Assembly (NCBI RefSeq): GCF_035607555.1
Contig: NZ_JAVHWZ010000002.1
Span: forward strand, 1 to 64,000
Length of the DNA stretch: 64,000 nucleotides
Source of the DNA: Candidatus Bealeia paramacronuclearis
Lineage (GTDB): Bacteria; Pseudomonadota; Alphaproteobacteria; UBA9655
Direction of reading: 5' to 3'
Shown piece by piece: positions 1-9,045 of this stretch. The translations under genes were made by a program, and so were the position numbers. Below the pieces are notes generated by a model. It was not told the origin of the DNA, searched no databases, and worked only from the letters and a program-made list of their open reading frames with translations. Position 1 is the stretch's first letter. Each line of letters begins with the position of its first letter.

Positions 1-656
1 CCTTTCCAATATCCTCACTCAAAAATTTTCATGAGGTCGCCCTGTCTCCTGACGGCCTATCAATAGCGTCTGAATGTGAGTGTGCGTTGCGTCGGGTATG
101 CCTTAAAACGCCTCGGGATCAGCTATAAAAAAGTCTCAATCATCCCAAGGCCTGCGTCGAAAAACGGCGTATATTCCAGGAAAAAGTTAATCAACATCAA
201 CAAGCCGGGCGCGCTATTGTTTATATCGATGAAAGCGGCTTTGCTCATGATATGCCGCGCACTCATGGGACTGCAGAAAAAGGGCTCCGCTGCTATGGCC
301 AGCAAGATTGGGGAGCTATGGGAAGAAGCAACGTTATTGGGGCTTTGTTAGGCAAAGTTTTGTTAACGGTAAGCCTATTTAGCACAAACATTAATACAGA
401 GATCTTCACTGCCTGGGTGACCCAAGACTTGCTTCCAAAGCTTCCGCCCAACACCGTCATTGTGATGGACAATGCTGCGTTTCACAAAAACCAACACATG
501 CAGGAGAACATCAGAAATGCTGGTCATATTCTTGAATATTTACCTCCTTATTCTCTAGACTTGAACCCTATTGAGCATAAATGGGCACAATCTAAAAGCA
601 TTCGAAAACGGCACCACTGTAACATCGAGGAACTTTTTAAATTCAATCTCTTGTAA
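1..656 (+). pseudogene. Decayed IS630-family transposase
   Basis: The second half reads as an IS630/Tc1-like DDE transposase: VYIDESGF (first Asp) near 216-240, VIVMDNAAFH (second Asp) near 460-486 and YSLDLNPIEHKWA (Glu) near 550-590. The N-terminal part is broken. The frame encoding GYALKRLGISYKK (about 97-135) contains a stop at 64-66 and joins a different frame upstream of about 60. A further -1 step is needed at the A-run 127-132 to continue into HPKACVEKRR. Such A-run steps can be programmed in this family, but the upstream break cannot, so the copy is inactive. The left end lies outside the window. Confidence 0.85.
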
Positions 657-807
657 TCATTTTATATCGCTTTGGCTATAGTTTATTTCTGCTGTCTCAC
701 TTCTATCTGAACTCAAACAGAGTCAGGTCCTCAACACCTTAATTCCACGAAAAAATAATCACGATTTCTAAATTCAAAGCCACGAGCATACAGTTGTCAG
801 TGGTTTT

Positions 808-1308
808 TTATTGTGCCGATGCCTTATTCAAATTCCAGCCATAGTGGCTCAAAGTGTTTTTTGTATCAATTTGTTCAAGAGCCACTTTGATGTGTTTTAC
901 CAGCGGGAAAGGCAACGCATGGCAAGGAAAAAACTCCACACGGTCGTGTTTGTGGGGTTCTGCATTGAAGGGTACCCCCTCAAAAGATGTGCAGGTAAAA
1001 TAAAAATCAGCATTTTCAGCCATCCAATCCTCTGGATTTGTGCCTCGATCTTCGGAATTAAGACGATACATCACATGGGTGAATTCCAGTTGATCACATG
1101 AGATGTCCAAGCCCACTTCTTCTTTGACTTCTCTGATTGCGGCTTCAATGAGAGTTTCTCCCTTTTCGACGCCGCCCATAGGAATGGCATATTCGCCATC
1201 GGCAATGCCGGTTCCAGAACGCCTCAGCATTAAAATTTTTTTATCTTGAAAAATTAAAACATAAACAGTGACTTTAGACTTAAAACGTGGCTTTTTCATT
1301 AAATTCAT
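808..1308 (-). CDS. Nudix hydrolase
   Basis: The 166-residue protein has a complete Nudix box, GGVEKGETLIEAAIREVKEE, which binds the metal and catalyses hydrolysis of a nucleoside diphosphate linked to another moiety. The substrate cannot be read from the sequence; a house-cleaning role on damaged nucleotides is only a family-level guess. Two ATGs lie close together, at 1308 and 1299. The second has an AGGA at better spacing and would give 163 residues. The gene stands alone, divergent from the carboxypeptidase at 1393, with an 84-bp intergenic region that must hold both promoters. Confidence 0.88.
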   Translation of the reverse strand: MNLMKKPRFKSKVTVYVLIFQDKKILMLRRSGTGIADGEYAIPMGGVEKGETLIEAAIREVKEEVGLDISCDQLEFTHVMYRLNSEDRGTNPEDWMAENADFYFTCTSFEGVPFNAEPHKHDRVEFFPCHALPFPLVKHIKVALEQIDTKNTLSHYGWNLNKASAQ

Positions 1309-1392
1309 CCTAATTTTTATGGACTCACGGTCTGGACTTCCAGGGGAGGAATAGTTTATCCTTCTGAAATTATCAATTGAAAAGAGGGTCAG

Positions 1393-2619
1393 ATGAAAAA
1401 GCGACGTGGCGCAATTTATAAAGTTTTATCTTGCCTCGCGTTTGTCAGTTTATCACTGGTTAATTTTTCCCTTTTCGGTCGGCAAAATGCAGCCATTATC
1501 ATCGACGCCCACTCAGGTGAGGTGATTCACCAATCTAATCCTGATACGCTTGCTCATCCTGCATCTATGACGAAAATGATGACCCTTTATTTGGTATTTA
1601 AAGCTATTGACGCCGGAAAAATCAAATTTGATCAGCAGATCAAAGTTTCAAAGCATGCCTCCGTCCAAGCGCCTTGCAAACTCCATTTAAAGCCTGGATC
1701 GACATTAACCGTCAAGCAAGCCGTTTTAGGGGCGATCACGAAATCGGCAAATGATGCTTCTGTAGTATTAGCAGAAGCTCTGGGCGGATCCGAAGCAAAA
1801 TTTGCAGAAATGATGACCAAAGAAGCCAAGCGATTGGGGATGTCTCGTACCGTTTTCAAAAACGCTTCAGGGCTACCGAATAAACAACAAATTACCACAG
1901 CCCGAGATATGGCGAGGCTGGGCCAAGCGCTTTACAGAGATTTTCCTCATCACTTTAAACTCTTTAAGGAAAAAAGCTTTGTTTATAAGGGGACGCGCCA
2001 TGCCAACCACAATCGACTTCTTGAGCGTGTGAAAGAAATTGATGGCATTAAAACAGGCTTTATTAATTCTTCAGGCTTTAATCTTACGGCCTCTATGGTC
2101 AAGCATGGAAAGCGCTTGATTGCAGTCGTGATGGGAGGGCAGACGGCGCGCTCTCGAGATGATCATATGCTGAAGCTTTTGAATACAGCTTTTGCAAAAA
2201 TTGGAAAAGGATCTGGCAAAGACGATAAATCTCAAGGCAAAGATTACGGGGATATGGATCAGCTTTTGGCTTCCGTCTCTCAAGATGAAATGACGCAGGA
2301 TGCCGTCCTTAAAAAGGAAGGGCCAGAACTTGCCGGAGAGCTTCCCGGGTTTGAGACGTTGGATCAACTTTTGGCTCATATGGATGAGGATCAAGCCGAG
2401 TTCATGTTAGCGAAAAATGAGGGGCCTTCGCGATCTTTAACTCCTTTGAAAAAAGCGAAAGTCACGCAAAATATCAAAAAAGTTTCGGCAACCTCTTCCT
2501 CAAAGAAGGCTGCGGAAAAATCCACAAAGAAGGCCAAATTTAAACTTGTTAAATCACAAACAAAAAAGCCTGTAGCAAAATCTACTGGGAAGAAAAAGCG
2601 GAAAAAGCGTTCGGTTTGA
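1393..2619 (+). CDS. D-alanyl-D-alanine carboxypeptidase, PBP5-like
   Basis: A periplasmic serine peptidase that trims the terminal D-Ala of peptidoglycan stem peptides. A signal segment covers residues 1 to about 33. The penicillin-binding motifs are all present: SMTK at 58-61 with the catalytic Ser and Lys, SAN at 118-120 and KTG at 220-222. The usual PBP5 C-terminal beta domain and amphipathic anchor are not evident. After about residue 275 the chain becomes acidic and low in complexity, then ends in a long Lys-rich stretch (KKKRKKRSV). The basic tail may bind wall or membrane phosphates, but this is inference. GAGGG lies just upstream of the ATG. Confidence 0.9.
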   Translation: MKKRRGAIYKVLSCLAFVSLSLVNFSLFGRQNAAIIIDAHSGEVIHQSNPDTLAHPASMTKMMTLYLVFKAIDAGKIKFDQQIKVSKHASVQAPCKLHLKPGSTLTVKQAVLGAITKSANDASVVLAEALGGSEAKFAEMMTKEAKRLGMSRTVFKNASGLPNKQQITTARDMARLGQALYRDFPHHFKLFKEKSFVYKGTRHANHNRLLERVKEIDGIKTGFINSSGFNLTASMVKHGKRLIAVVMGGQTARSRDDHMLKLLNTAFAKIGKGSGKDDKSQGKDYGDMDQLLASVSQDEMTQDAVLKKEGPELAGELPGFETLDQLLAHMDEDQAEFMLAKNEGPSRSLTPLKKAKVTQNIKKVSATSSSKKAAEKSTKKAKFKLVKSQTKKPVAKSTGKKKRKKRSV

Positions 2620-2670
2620 GATCATTTTTAAATCAAAGGAAAATAAGAAAAACTCAAAAGGGAGGCCTGC

Positions 2671-3468
2671 GTGGAAATCGAAGAGTCTGTAATTTTCGAT
2701 ATTAATTCTCATCATGTGGCCACAATCACATTAAATCGTCCTCATCTTCGCAATGCCTTTGATGAGATAATGATTCAAAAATTGATTTCTCTATTGTGTG
2801 ATCTCAAGGAAAACCACAAACCCCGCGTTCTTATTTTAAGAGGGAACGGCCCTGCTTTTTGTGCGGGGGCAGATCTCAGCTGGATGAAACGATCAGCCGG
2901 ATTTTCGAAATCTCAAAACCTTGAAGATGCACGTCAATTGGCTGTTTTAATGGAGACACTAGATACACTTCCATTCCCAACAATTACTTATGCGCATGGT
3001 GCTGTTTTTGGCGGCGGAATCGGGTTACTTGCGTGTTCCGATCTCGTAATTGCTGCAGAATCAACACTCTTGGCTTTATCAGAAACGCGGTTGGGATTAG
3101 TTCCTGCTGTTATTAGTCCTTATGTTCTACGTTCAATGGGTCCTCTCGCAAGACGTTATATGCTTTCAGGAGAGCGATTTACAGCAACCCAAGCGCAGCA
3201 CATGGGGCTTGTTCATGAGGTTGTTGATGCGATGGACTCTGAATACCTGATTTATGAAAATGTGACTTCTTTTTTGAAGGGAGGCCCTCAATCTCAAGCT
3301 ATCATCAAGCAGATGATTCGAGATGTTGAATCGGTGGAAACCCATGAAGAAACACAAAGAATGACGATACAATTGATTGCAGATGTCAGATCTTCAGAAG
3401 AGGCCCAAAAGGGACTTCTTGCTTTTTTTGAAAAGACCTCGCCAAAATGGGCGCCTGAAGGTAGTTAA
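2671..3468 (+). CDS. Enoyl-CoA hydratase/isomerase family protein (methylglutaconyl-CoA hydratase-like)
   Basis: A 265-residue crotonase-fold protein. GNGPAFCAGADLSWM and HGAVFGGGIGLLACSD form the CoA and oxyanion-hole region, and SETRLGLVPAVISPYV is characteristic of the methylglutaconyl-CoA hydratase branch (leucine degradation; AUH/LiuC). No other leucine-degradation gene is nearby, so the exact substrate is uncertain and a general enoyl-CoA hydratase remains possible. The start is GTG, preceded by a clear GGGAGG at 2661-2666. It converges on the DsbA-like gene across a shared terminator. Confidence 0.85.
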   Translation: MEIEESVIFDINSHHVATITLNRPHLRNAFDEIMIQKLISLLCDLKENHKPRVLILRGNGPAFCAGADLSWMKRSAGFSKSQNLEDARQLAVLMETLDTLPFPTITYAHGAVFGGGIGLLACSDLVIAAESTLLALSETRLGLVPAVISPYVLRSMGPLARRYMLSGERFTATQAQHMGLVHEVVDAMDSEYLIYENVTSFLKGGPQSQAIIKQMIRDVESVETHEETQRMTIQLIADVRSSEEAQKGLLAFFEKTSPKWAPEGS

Positions 3469-3480
3469 GTTTTATCAAAA

Positions 3481-3520
3481 AAACTGCCCCCAAAGAATTT
3501 TGAGGGCAGTTTTATCTTTT
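3481..3520. terminator. Bidirectional terminator
   Basis: An inverted repeat (AAACTGCCCCCAA with TTGAGGGCAGTTT, one mismatch) has a T-rich tract on both sides. It lies between convergent genes ending at 3468 and 3533. Confidence 0.8.
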
Positions 3521-3532
3521 TGTCTTTAGAAA

Positions 3533-4365
3533 CTATTTTTGAGCTTGTGTTGTTGGAGTTGTTTCTGTGGAGGAAGATCCTGATTTAGCAGTCGCTACAA
3601 TCTTCTTTAGTTCCTCTTGTGGAACGCCGCCTTGGTAAACGGTTTCCCCAATCATCCAAGTCGGAGTAGCACTTACACCCAAAGTTTGAGCGAGTTGCAT
3701 ATTGCCTTCAAACTGTTGCTTGATCTTATCAGAGTTCATATCAGCTTGAAGTTTTTTGGTGTCAATACCAAGAGAGCCCGCCAATTTTATGAGGCCTTTT
3801 TCATCCAATTTTTCTTTAGAATCATGAACAGCTGTATGTAATTGTTCGTACTTGCCTTGAAGATTGGCTGCCAAAAGTCCGCGGACAATTACAGCTGAGG
3901 GCTCACCGAAGATCGAAATATCTTTGTAAACCACTTGAAGGTCGGTGTTGGCTTTTGTGTAGTTTTATTGAGTTCGTTTTGGAACATTTTGCATGCGCCG
4001 CAATTAGGGTCTGCAAAGATCGCCAAAATGACGGGTCCTGTTTTGCTTCCACCTTTAGGAGCATCTGGGTCTTTGAAAATTTTCTCGCTATTGGAAGCCA
4101 CAGCTTGCTTCATTTTTGTGAGCTCTTCTTTCTTGGCTTGTTCCATGCCTGCTTGAAGGGCTTCAATTACCATTTTTGGATTGGATTGAATGGTACTTTG
4201 AATGAGTTGTTGAACTTCTTTAGCTTGCTCTGATGTCAAGGCCGTTGTTGTTCCTGATGTCAAAGGAACTGTCGCGGTTGTTGTCGGTGGCGTTGTTGTG
4301 TCTGTTGCAGAAAGTGCAGAGGTTACAGCCAAAATACTAAGAGTCGTTAAAAGATAGGATTTCAT
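3533..4365 (-). pseudogene. DsbA-like thiol oxidoreductase (Com1 type), frameshifted
   Basis: The first frame starts at ATG 4365, with AGGGAG at good spacing. It carries a signal peptide, a Thr/Pro-rich linker, a helical segment and the thioredoxin-fold start DPNCGACKMF with a CGAC active site. Near 3935-3965 the frame is lost. The rest of the domain (VVYKDISIFGEPSA, the helical insert and the cis-Pro motif SATPTWMIG) continues in the -1 frame to 3533. One missing base (or two extra) explains this. The site, ACACAAAAGCC, is not a canonical slippery heptamer, so a real mutation or a sequencing error is likelier than recoding. The family forms disulfides in exported proteins. Confidence 0.85.
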
Positions 4366-4453
4366 TTTTGTTATCTCCCTAGTTAAAGTGCCAGGATCAT
4401 ATGAAAATTTGAAGATCTCAACAAGAGCAATTTTCATTAAATTTGAAAAAGTT

Positions 4454-5179
4454 TTAGACCGTGCATTGACCACCATTTAAAGAAAGTGTAGCGCCGGTCA
4501 TAAATCCGGATTGCTCTCCGGCTAAAAATAAAACGGTGCGGGCCACTTCGTCAGGGGATCCTAATCGTTTTTTAGGAATTTGACTTATGATTTTCTCCAA
4601 AACATCGGCAGGAACGGCTTGCAGCATTTCGGTGTCGATATATCCCGGCGCAATGGCATTGACTGTGATTCCTTTGCCGGCATTTTCAAGCGCAAGAGCC
4701 TTGGTCATTCCCAACATTCCGGCTTTGGCGGCCGAATAATTTGTTTGGCCCACCTGTCCTTTTTGCGCATTGATGGAGGAGATATTAACAATCCGCCCAA
4801 ATCCCCGCGTCCGCATACTATCAATCACATTTCGGCACATATTAAAGCAGGAGCTCAGATTCGTTTCGATCACATCATGCCATTGTTGCCAGTCCATTTT
4901 GTGAAGAACGGCGTCCCGAGTAATTCCGGCATTATTAACCAAAATATCGATGGGGCCCAATTCTTTTTCAATTTGGGCAATACCATTTTCACAAGATTTA
5001 TAATCGGAGACATCCCATTTGTAGACAGGAATTCCAGTTTTTTCATGAAAGGCTTTGGCGGCTTTATCATTGCCGTGATAAATGGCTGCAACCTGGTATC
5101 CGGCTTCTTTCAGAGTTTTTGAAATTGCGGCCCCAATGCCACGTGTGCCGCCAGTAACGAGTGCGATGCGTCCTACCAT
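4454..5179 (-). CDS. phaB: Acetoacetyl-CoA reductase
   Basis: A short-chain dehydrogenase of 241 residues that reduces acetoacetyl-CoA to (R)-3-hydroxybutyryl-CoA with NADPH. It has the Rossmann motif TGGTRGIG, NNAGITRD, and the catalytic Ser-Tyr-Lys set in NISSINAQKG and NYSAAKAG. ITRDAVLHKM and the TNLSSCFN region are typical of PhaB rather than FabG. A GGGAGG sits seven bases before the ATG at 5179. No PHA synthase or thiolase is in the window. It is divergent from ahcY across about 65 bp. Confidence 0.88.
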   Translation of the reverse strand: MVGRIALVTGGTRGIGAAISKTLKEAGYQVAAIYHGNDKAAKAFHEKTGIPVYKWDVSDYKSCENGIAQIEKELGPIDILVNNAGITRDAVLHKMDWQQWHDVIETNLSSCFNMCRNVIDSMRTRGFGRIVNISSINAQKGQVGQTNYSAAKAGMLGMTKALALENAGKGITVNAIAPGYIDTEMLQAVPADVLEKIISQIPKKRLGSPDEVARTVLFLAGEQSGFMTGATLSLNGGQCTV

Positions 5180-5246
5180 AATCAATCCTCCCTAATTTTA
5201 TAAATTTTTGGTATAATTGAATCCTAAAATTATTACAGGGGCGATC

Positions 5247-6572
5247 ATGAAAAATCAAATCATTAAAACTTGCGGGACGAAAATAGAGAAAGATTATGAA
5301 GTTAAGGACATCTCTTTGGCGAGCTGGGGGAGAAAAGAAATTTCTTTAGCCGAATCGGAAATGCCAGGCCTTATGGCATTGCGTCAGGAGTATGGGCGGT
5401 CAAAACCGCTTGAAGGTGCACGTATTGCTGGATGCCTTCATATGACCATTCAGACGGCGGTTCTCATCGAAACGCTTGTGGAGTTGGGGGCAACTGTTCG
5501 GTGGAGTTCGTGCAATATTTTTTCAACCCAAGATCAAGCGGCAGCTGCCATTGCAGTGACTGGCATCCCCGTTTTTGCTTGGAAAGGAGAGACGGAGGAA
5601 GAATATGAATGGTGCATTCTTCAAACCCTTAAAGGACCTGGAAAATGGACGCCCAATATGATTTTGGATGATGGGGGAGATTTAACGCGGACGGTCCATA
5701 CTCAATTTCCAGAACTCTTAAAAGATATTCGTGGTGTTTCGGAAGAAACGACAACGGGCGTTCATCGTCTTTTTGAAATGGCTAAAAAAGGACTTTTGAA
5801 AGTTCCCGCCATGAATGTGAATGATTCGGTCACCAAATCCAAATTTGATAACCTTTATGGATGTCGCGAGAGTTTGATTGACGGAATTAAACGCGCCACC
5901 GATGTGATGATTGCGGGAAAGGTTGCCGTTGTGGCTGGATTTGGCGATGTGGGGAAGGGGTCTGCTCAAAGTCTTCGTTCTCAGGGTGCCCGTGTTCTTG
6001 TGACCGAAATTGATCCCATTTGTGCTCTTCAAGCCGCCATGGAAGGATATGAAGTGGTCACTATGGAGACAGCCGCTCCTTTGGGCGATATTTTTGTGAC
6101 CGCTACCGGTAACAAAGACGTGATTACATTGGATCACATGCGCGCCATGAAAGATCGCGCGATTGTTTGCAATATTGGGCACTTTGATACGGAAATTCAA
6201 ATTGAGGCCCTTCAAAATTGCAAATGGACAGAAATTAAACCGCAAGTGGATGAAATCACGTTTTCTGATGGCAAGAGGATTTTGGCCTTGGCCAAAGGAC
6301 GCCTTGTGAATTTGGGGTGTGGTACGGGGCATCCCAGCTTTGTCATGAGAGCGTCTTTTACAAACCAAGTTTTGGCACAAATTGAGCTTTGGACAAACCC
6401 GGGGAAATATGAAAACAAAGTTTATGTTTTACCCAGACATTTGGACGAAAAAGTAGCACGATTGCACCTTGAAAAAGTGGGGGCAAAGCTGACGCAACTC
6501 ACCTTTGATCAGGCTGAATATTTAGGCGTATCCCCTGAGGGGCCCTTTAAATCAGATGCGTATCGGTATTAG
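5247..6572 (+). CDS. ahcY: Adenosylhomocysteinase
   Basis: This enzyme hydrolyses S-adenosylhomocysteine to adenosine and homocysteine, keeping the methyl cycle running. The NAD-binding glycine motif is [10 protein letters not shown]. Other family signatures are [35 protein letters not shown]-type residues near 5825-5870, NIGHFDTEI and the C-terminal [10 protein letters not shown], the conserved end of the family. The first in-frame start is 5217; ATG 5247, preceded by GGGG, gives the usual N-terminus and 441 residues. A GNAT gene follows after three bases, so the two are probably co-transcribed. Confidence 0.96.
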   Translation: MKNQIIKTCGTKIEKDYEVKDISLASWGRKEISLAESEMPGLMALRQEYGRSKPLEGARIAGCLHMTIQTAVLIETLVELGATVRWSSCNIFSTQDQAAAAIAVTGIPVFAWKGETEEEYEWCILQTLKGPGKWTPNMILDDGGDLTRTVHTQFPELLKDIRGVSEETTTGVHRLFEMAKKGLLKVPAMNVNDSVTKSKFDNLYGCRESLIDGIKRATDVMIAGKVAVVAGFGDVGKGSAQSLRSQGARVLVTEIDPICALQAAMEGYEVVTMETAAPLGDIFVTATGNKDVITLDHMRAMKDRAIVCNIGHFDTEIQIEALQNCKWTEIKPQVDEITFSDGKRILALAKGRLVNLGCGTGHPSFVMRASFTNQVLAQIELWTNPGKYENKVYVLPRHLDEKVARLHLEKVGAKLTQLTFDQAEYLGVSPEGPFKSDAYRY

Positions 6573-6575
6573 CTT

Positions 6576-7205
6576 ATGACAATTTCAATTGAAATTTTCA
6601 AAGGACCTGAGGGCGCTCCTTATATTCCAAAGCTTGCCCAAATGCGCGTTAAGGAATTTTTCAACTTTCCTTATCTTTATGTCGGAAATGTTGAGGAGGA
6701 TGCTCAGTATTCCCAGTATTATTCTCAAACGCCTCAAGGTCTCATCCTGTGTGCAGTTGAAGAAAACGAGATGGTGGGAATCCTCTCAGGACTGCCATTT
6801 TCTGCGCCTGTCGCATTTTTAAAAAGCTGGAGAAATCACGCCAAAGCCCAAGGTGTAGATCTGAGCGAGGCCTATTATGCGGGCGAACTTATTATTGAGG
6901 AAGCGCATCGGAAAAAAGGGTTGGCCTCCCAATTAATGAAGCATTTAGAGGATGAAGCCAAAAAAATGGGATATAAAAATCTTGCTGGAATTACAGCAAT
7001 TCGTGCTGAAAATCACCCTTTGCGTCCTCAAAACTATAGTAGTGCAGACCTCGTCTGGCCCAAGTTGGGATTTCAAAAAGCGCCCGTGACTTTCTCTATA
7101 GATTATCCAACACGTCAAATTGAGGGATCAGCTTTGGTGGAAAAAAATGACATGGCCCTTTGGGTGAGGGAAATCAATTTGAATAACTATATTGCAATTA
7201 ACTGA
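6576..7205 (+). CDS. GNAT-family N-acetyltransferase
   Basis: A 209-residue protein with a GNAT core. The acetyl-CoA pyrophosphate-binding region is seen in GELIIEEAHRKKGLASQL, followed by helix HLEDEAKKMGYK and a strand. The substrate is unknown. It starts three bases after the ahcY stop and has no convincing Shine-Dalgarno, which suggests translational coupling. Two inverted repeats (7202-7224 and 7225-7247) lie directly after its stop. Confidence 0.8.
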   Translation: MTISIEIFKGPEGAPYIPKLAQMRVKEFFNFPYLYVGNVEEDAQYSQYYSQTPQGLILCAVEENEMVGILSGLPFSAPVAFLKSWRNHAKAQGVDLSEAYYAGELIIEEAHRKKGLASQLMKHLEDEAKKMGYKNLAGITAIRAENHPLRPQNYSSADLVWPKLGFQKAPVTFSIDYPTRQIEGSALVEKNDMALWVREINLNNYIAIN

Positions 7206-7224
7206 TTTTTATGTAAAAAATCAG
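7202..7224 (+). terminator. Possible weak terminator hairpin
   Basis: The inverted repeat CTGATTTTT with AAAAATCAG (9 bp, 5-nt loop) starts inside the GNAT stop codon. It is AT-rich and has no T-tract after it, so it could instead be an RNA-stabilising stem. Confidence 0.35.
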
Positions 7225-7262
7225 ATCTGTGGGTGGAGTTAACAGATCGGAGTAATTTTTAT

Positions 7263-8222
7263 ATGAAAATCTTAATCGCTTTGATGGCCAGCCTTTTTTC
7301 TTTCACAGCGGTCTGTGAGGCGAAAGTTTTAGATGAAAAAGGGCAACCTCTCCCGGCCATTGTCGAAATATTTAGTGTTTTTAATCCCCAGTTTGGGGCT
7401 AATCCATCTTTGGACGCTCTTAACACCTATGGTCAAAAGACGTTCTTAAGGCCTTCAAAATCAGAAAGGCTTTCACCAGAAGCTTTAGAGCACTATCACA
7501 AGCTTTTAAGTCCTTTGGATAAAAATGAACAACAAAAGCTCCTCACTTTTTTTAATGATATTGGGGATATTGAGGCTATTTTTCCTGCTCAGAAGTCCTA
7601 CGATTACATCTTAATTATGGGGTCAACGGTCCAAAGCATGCGAAAACGCTTGATGTTTTTGTCTCAACTGATTGAAGATGAAAAATTGAAGTTGAATCAG
7701 GATCAACAGCTCATATTTTTAGTGGGAGATCGTACGCTTTTTTCCAGTGAAACAAAAGATGTCCTTTTGGATCCAAAACCTTTCCCTCTTAAAAAAGGGT
7801 GGGTGGCTCCTAAGGCATTGCCAAAAAATGAAAATGATTTAGCGGTTTATATTTGGAATCAATTAGAGCTTCCTAACGCACTCCGGTCACTCCGGTCTCA
7901 AAATCCAATTGTTGTGAAGGCTGAAAAACGATCTAATGAAAGACGCGCACAAACGGATGATACGGTTAAGGCATGGCTTGAGGAGTTTAAAGTGAGTCCA
8001 GGTTCCTGTTTGATTATTTCAGAAAACCCATTCATCTATTATCAAGAGCTTACAATGAGAGTCGTTTTTGAAAAATTAAATCGCACGTCTGGTTTTACAT
8101 TTGAAGCAGTGGGCCCTGAAAATCGACAAGGTCAACAAGAACTCCCCATTAATTTAGGCGTTTTGCTGGATAACCTTGCCCGAGTTCTTTTTCTAGAGAC
8201 TCAAATAAAAACCCTGAAGTGA
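7263..8222 (+). CDS. Exported protein of unknown function
   Basis: This 319-residue protein starts at ATG 7263 with GGAGT upstream and has a signal peptide (MKILIALMASLFSFTAVCEA). I do not recognise it firmly. The pattern of YDYILIMGSTVQSMRKR, then FLVGDRT, TDDTVKAWL and CLIISENPFIYYQELTMR recalls the strand and helix order of DUF218/YdcF-ElyC proteins, where an early strand carries VLGG and a late one carries the NT...VTS..H pattern. The key residues are not convincingly kept. It ends in a terminator stem overlapping its stop codon. Confidence 0.7.
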   Translation: MKILIALMASLFSFTAVCEAKVLDEKGQPLPAIVEIFSVFNPQFGANPSLDALNTYGQKTFLRPSKSERLSPEALEHYHKLLSPLDKNEQQKLLTFFNDIGDIEAIFPAQKSYDYILIMGSTVQSMRKRLMFLSQLIEDEKLKLNQDQQLIFLVGDRTLFSSETKDVLLDPKPFPLKKGWVAPKALPKNENDLAVYIWNQLELPNALRSLRSQNPIVVKAEKRSNERRAQTDDTVKAWLEEFKVSPGSCLIISENPFIYYQELTMRVVFEKLNRTSGFTFEAVGPENRQGQQELPINLGVLLDNLARVLFLETQIKTLK

Positions 8223-8240
8223 AAATATTCTTCAGGGTTT
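8208..8240 (+). terminator. Terminator hairpin
   Basis: A perfect 11-bp stem (AAACCCTGAAG with CTTCAGGGTTT) overlaps the stop of the upstream gene and faces the end of the cold-shock gene. The T-tract on the plus strand is short. Confidence 0.65.
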
Positions 8241-8256
8241 GTTCTGTACTCAGTAC

Positions 8257-8820
8257 CTATCTTAAGATCTCAAGAATGCGGGCTTCCCGTCCACGAGGGG
8301 AGCTGGAAACTTTTGCATGAACGCGAACGCCAGGCTCAAGTGTTTCATAGCCCAATGCTCGTAAAACGGAGGCATGAACAAAAATCTCACGGCCACCATC
8401 ATCTGGGCAGACAAAGCCATAACCGCGGAGAGGATTAAACCATTTGATTTCCCCGTAAACATCTTCCAATGCATCAGGATCTGCATGAGGCACTGTTGCC
8501 ATTTGATAAACGGGCGCCATGTGGCGTAATTCCCGTGGCATCAGTTTGACTTCAAGAACGCGAACGACTTGACGGCCACGTTTTCCAGGTCCGATTTCGC
8601 AAACAAGAACGTCTCCAGATTCAACACGTCTGTGTCCTGCAGCTTCTAAAACCGAGAAGTGCATGAAAATATCTGCAGAACCATCATCAGGAGATAAAAA
8701 TCCATATCCTTTTTCAGGATTAAACCATTTTACTTGTGATTCAATGCGTTCAACTTCCATTTCATAGGGTTCACTTATTGCCATTTGACTCATCATTTCA
8801 AAACTATCCTTAACTTCCAT
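8257..8820 (-). CDS. Tandem cold-shock domain protein
   Basis: The protein has two cold-shock OB-fold domains in 187 residues: about 28-91 (VKWFNPEKGYGFLSPDDG, DIFMHFS) and about 123-187 (IKWFNPLRGYGFVCPDDG, EIFVHAS). Both RNP1-like and RNP2-like motifs are complete, so it should bind single-stranded RNA or DNA, possibly as an RNA chaperone. Double-domain CSPs are common in alphaproteobacteria. The start is uncertain: ATG 8820 has no Shine-Dalgarno, whereas AAGGA precedes ATG 8796. A long AT-rich leader (to about 9000) with a small hairpin at 8928-8942 precedes it. Confidence 0.9.
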   Translation of the reverse strand: MEVKDSFEMMSQMAISEPYEMEVERIESQVKWFNPEKGYGFLSPDDGSADIFMHFSVLEAAGHRRVESGDVLVCEIGPGKRGRQVVRVLEVKLMPRELRHMAPVYQMATVPHADPDALEDVYGEIKWFNPLRGYGFVCPDDGGREIFVHASVLRALGYETLEPGVRVHAKVSSSPRGREARILEILR

Positions 8821-9045
8821 AATTATTTACACTTTTTTCTATGTTTTATTTTATCATATATCAGGGAAGATATAGTGCAATTAAAAAATATACAACCCCT
8901 TGTTTTGTAAAATTTTTAATCGGGTTCGTATCTCCCAGATACCCTGTTACAAGAATATTTATCATGGATAATGTAGAACAGCAATTCGCAAAATGCTTTT
9001 TTTTTGATAAGATGATAAAAAATTTTTTACAAAGGGGAAAATATC

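Noticed and set aside
5180-5246. Possible SAH riboswitch upstream of ahcY
   Set aside because: The phaB-ahcY gap is only about 65 bp, AT-rich and without a GC-rich structured motif.
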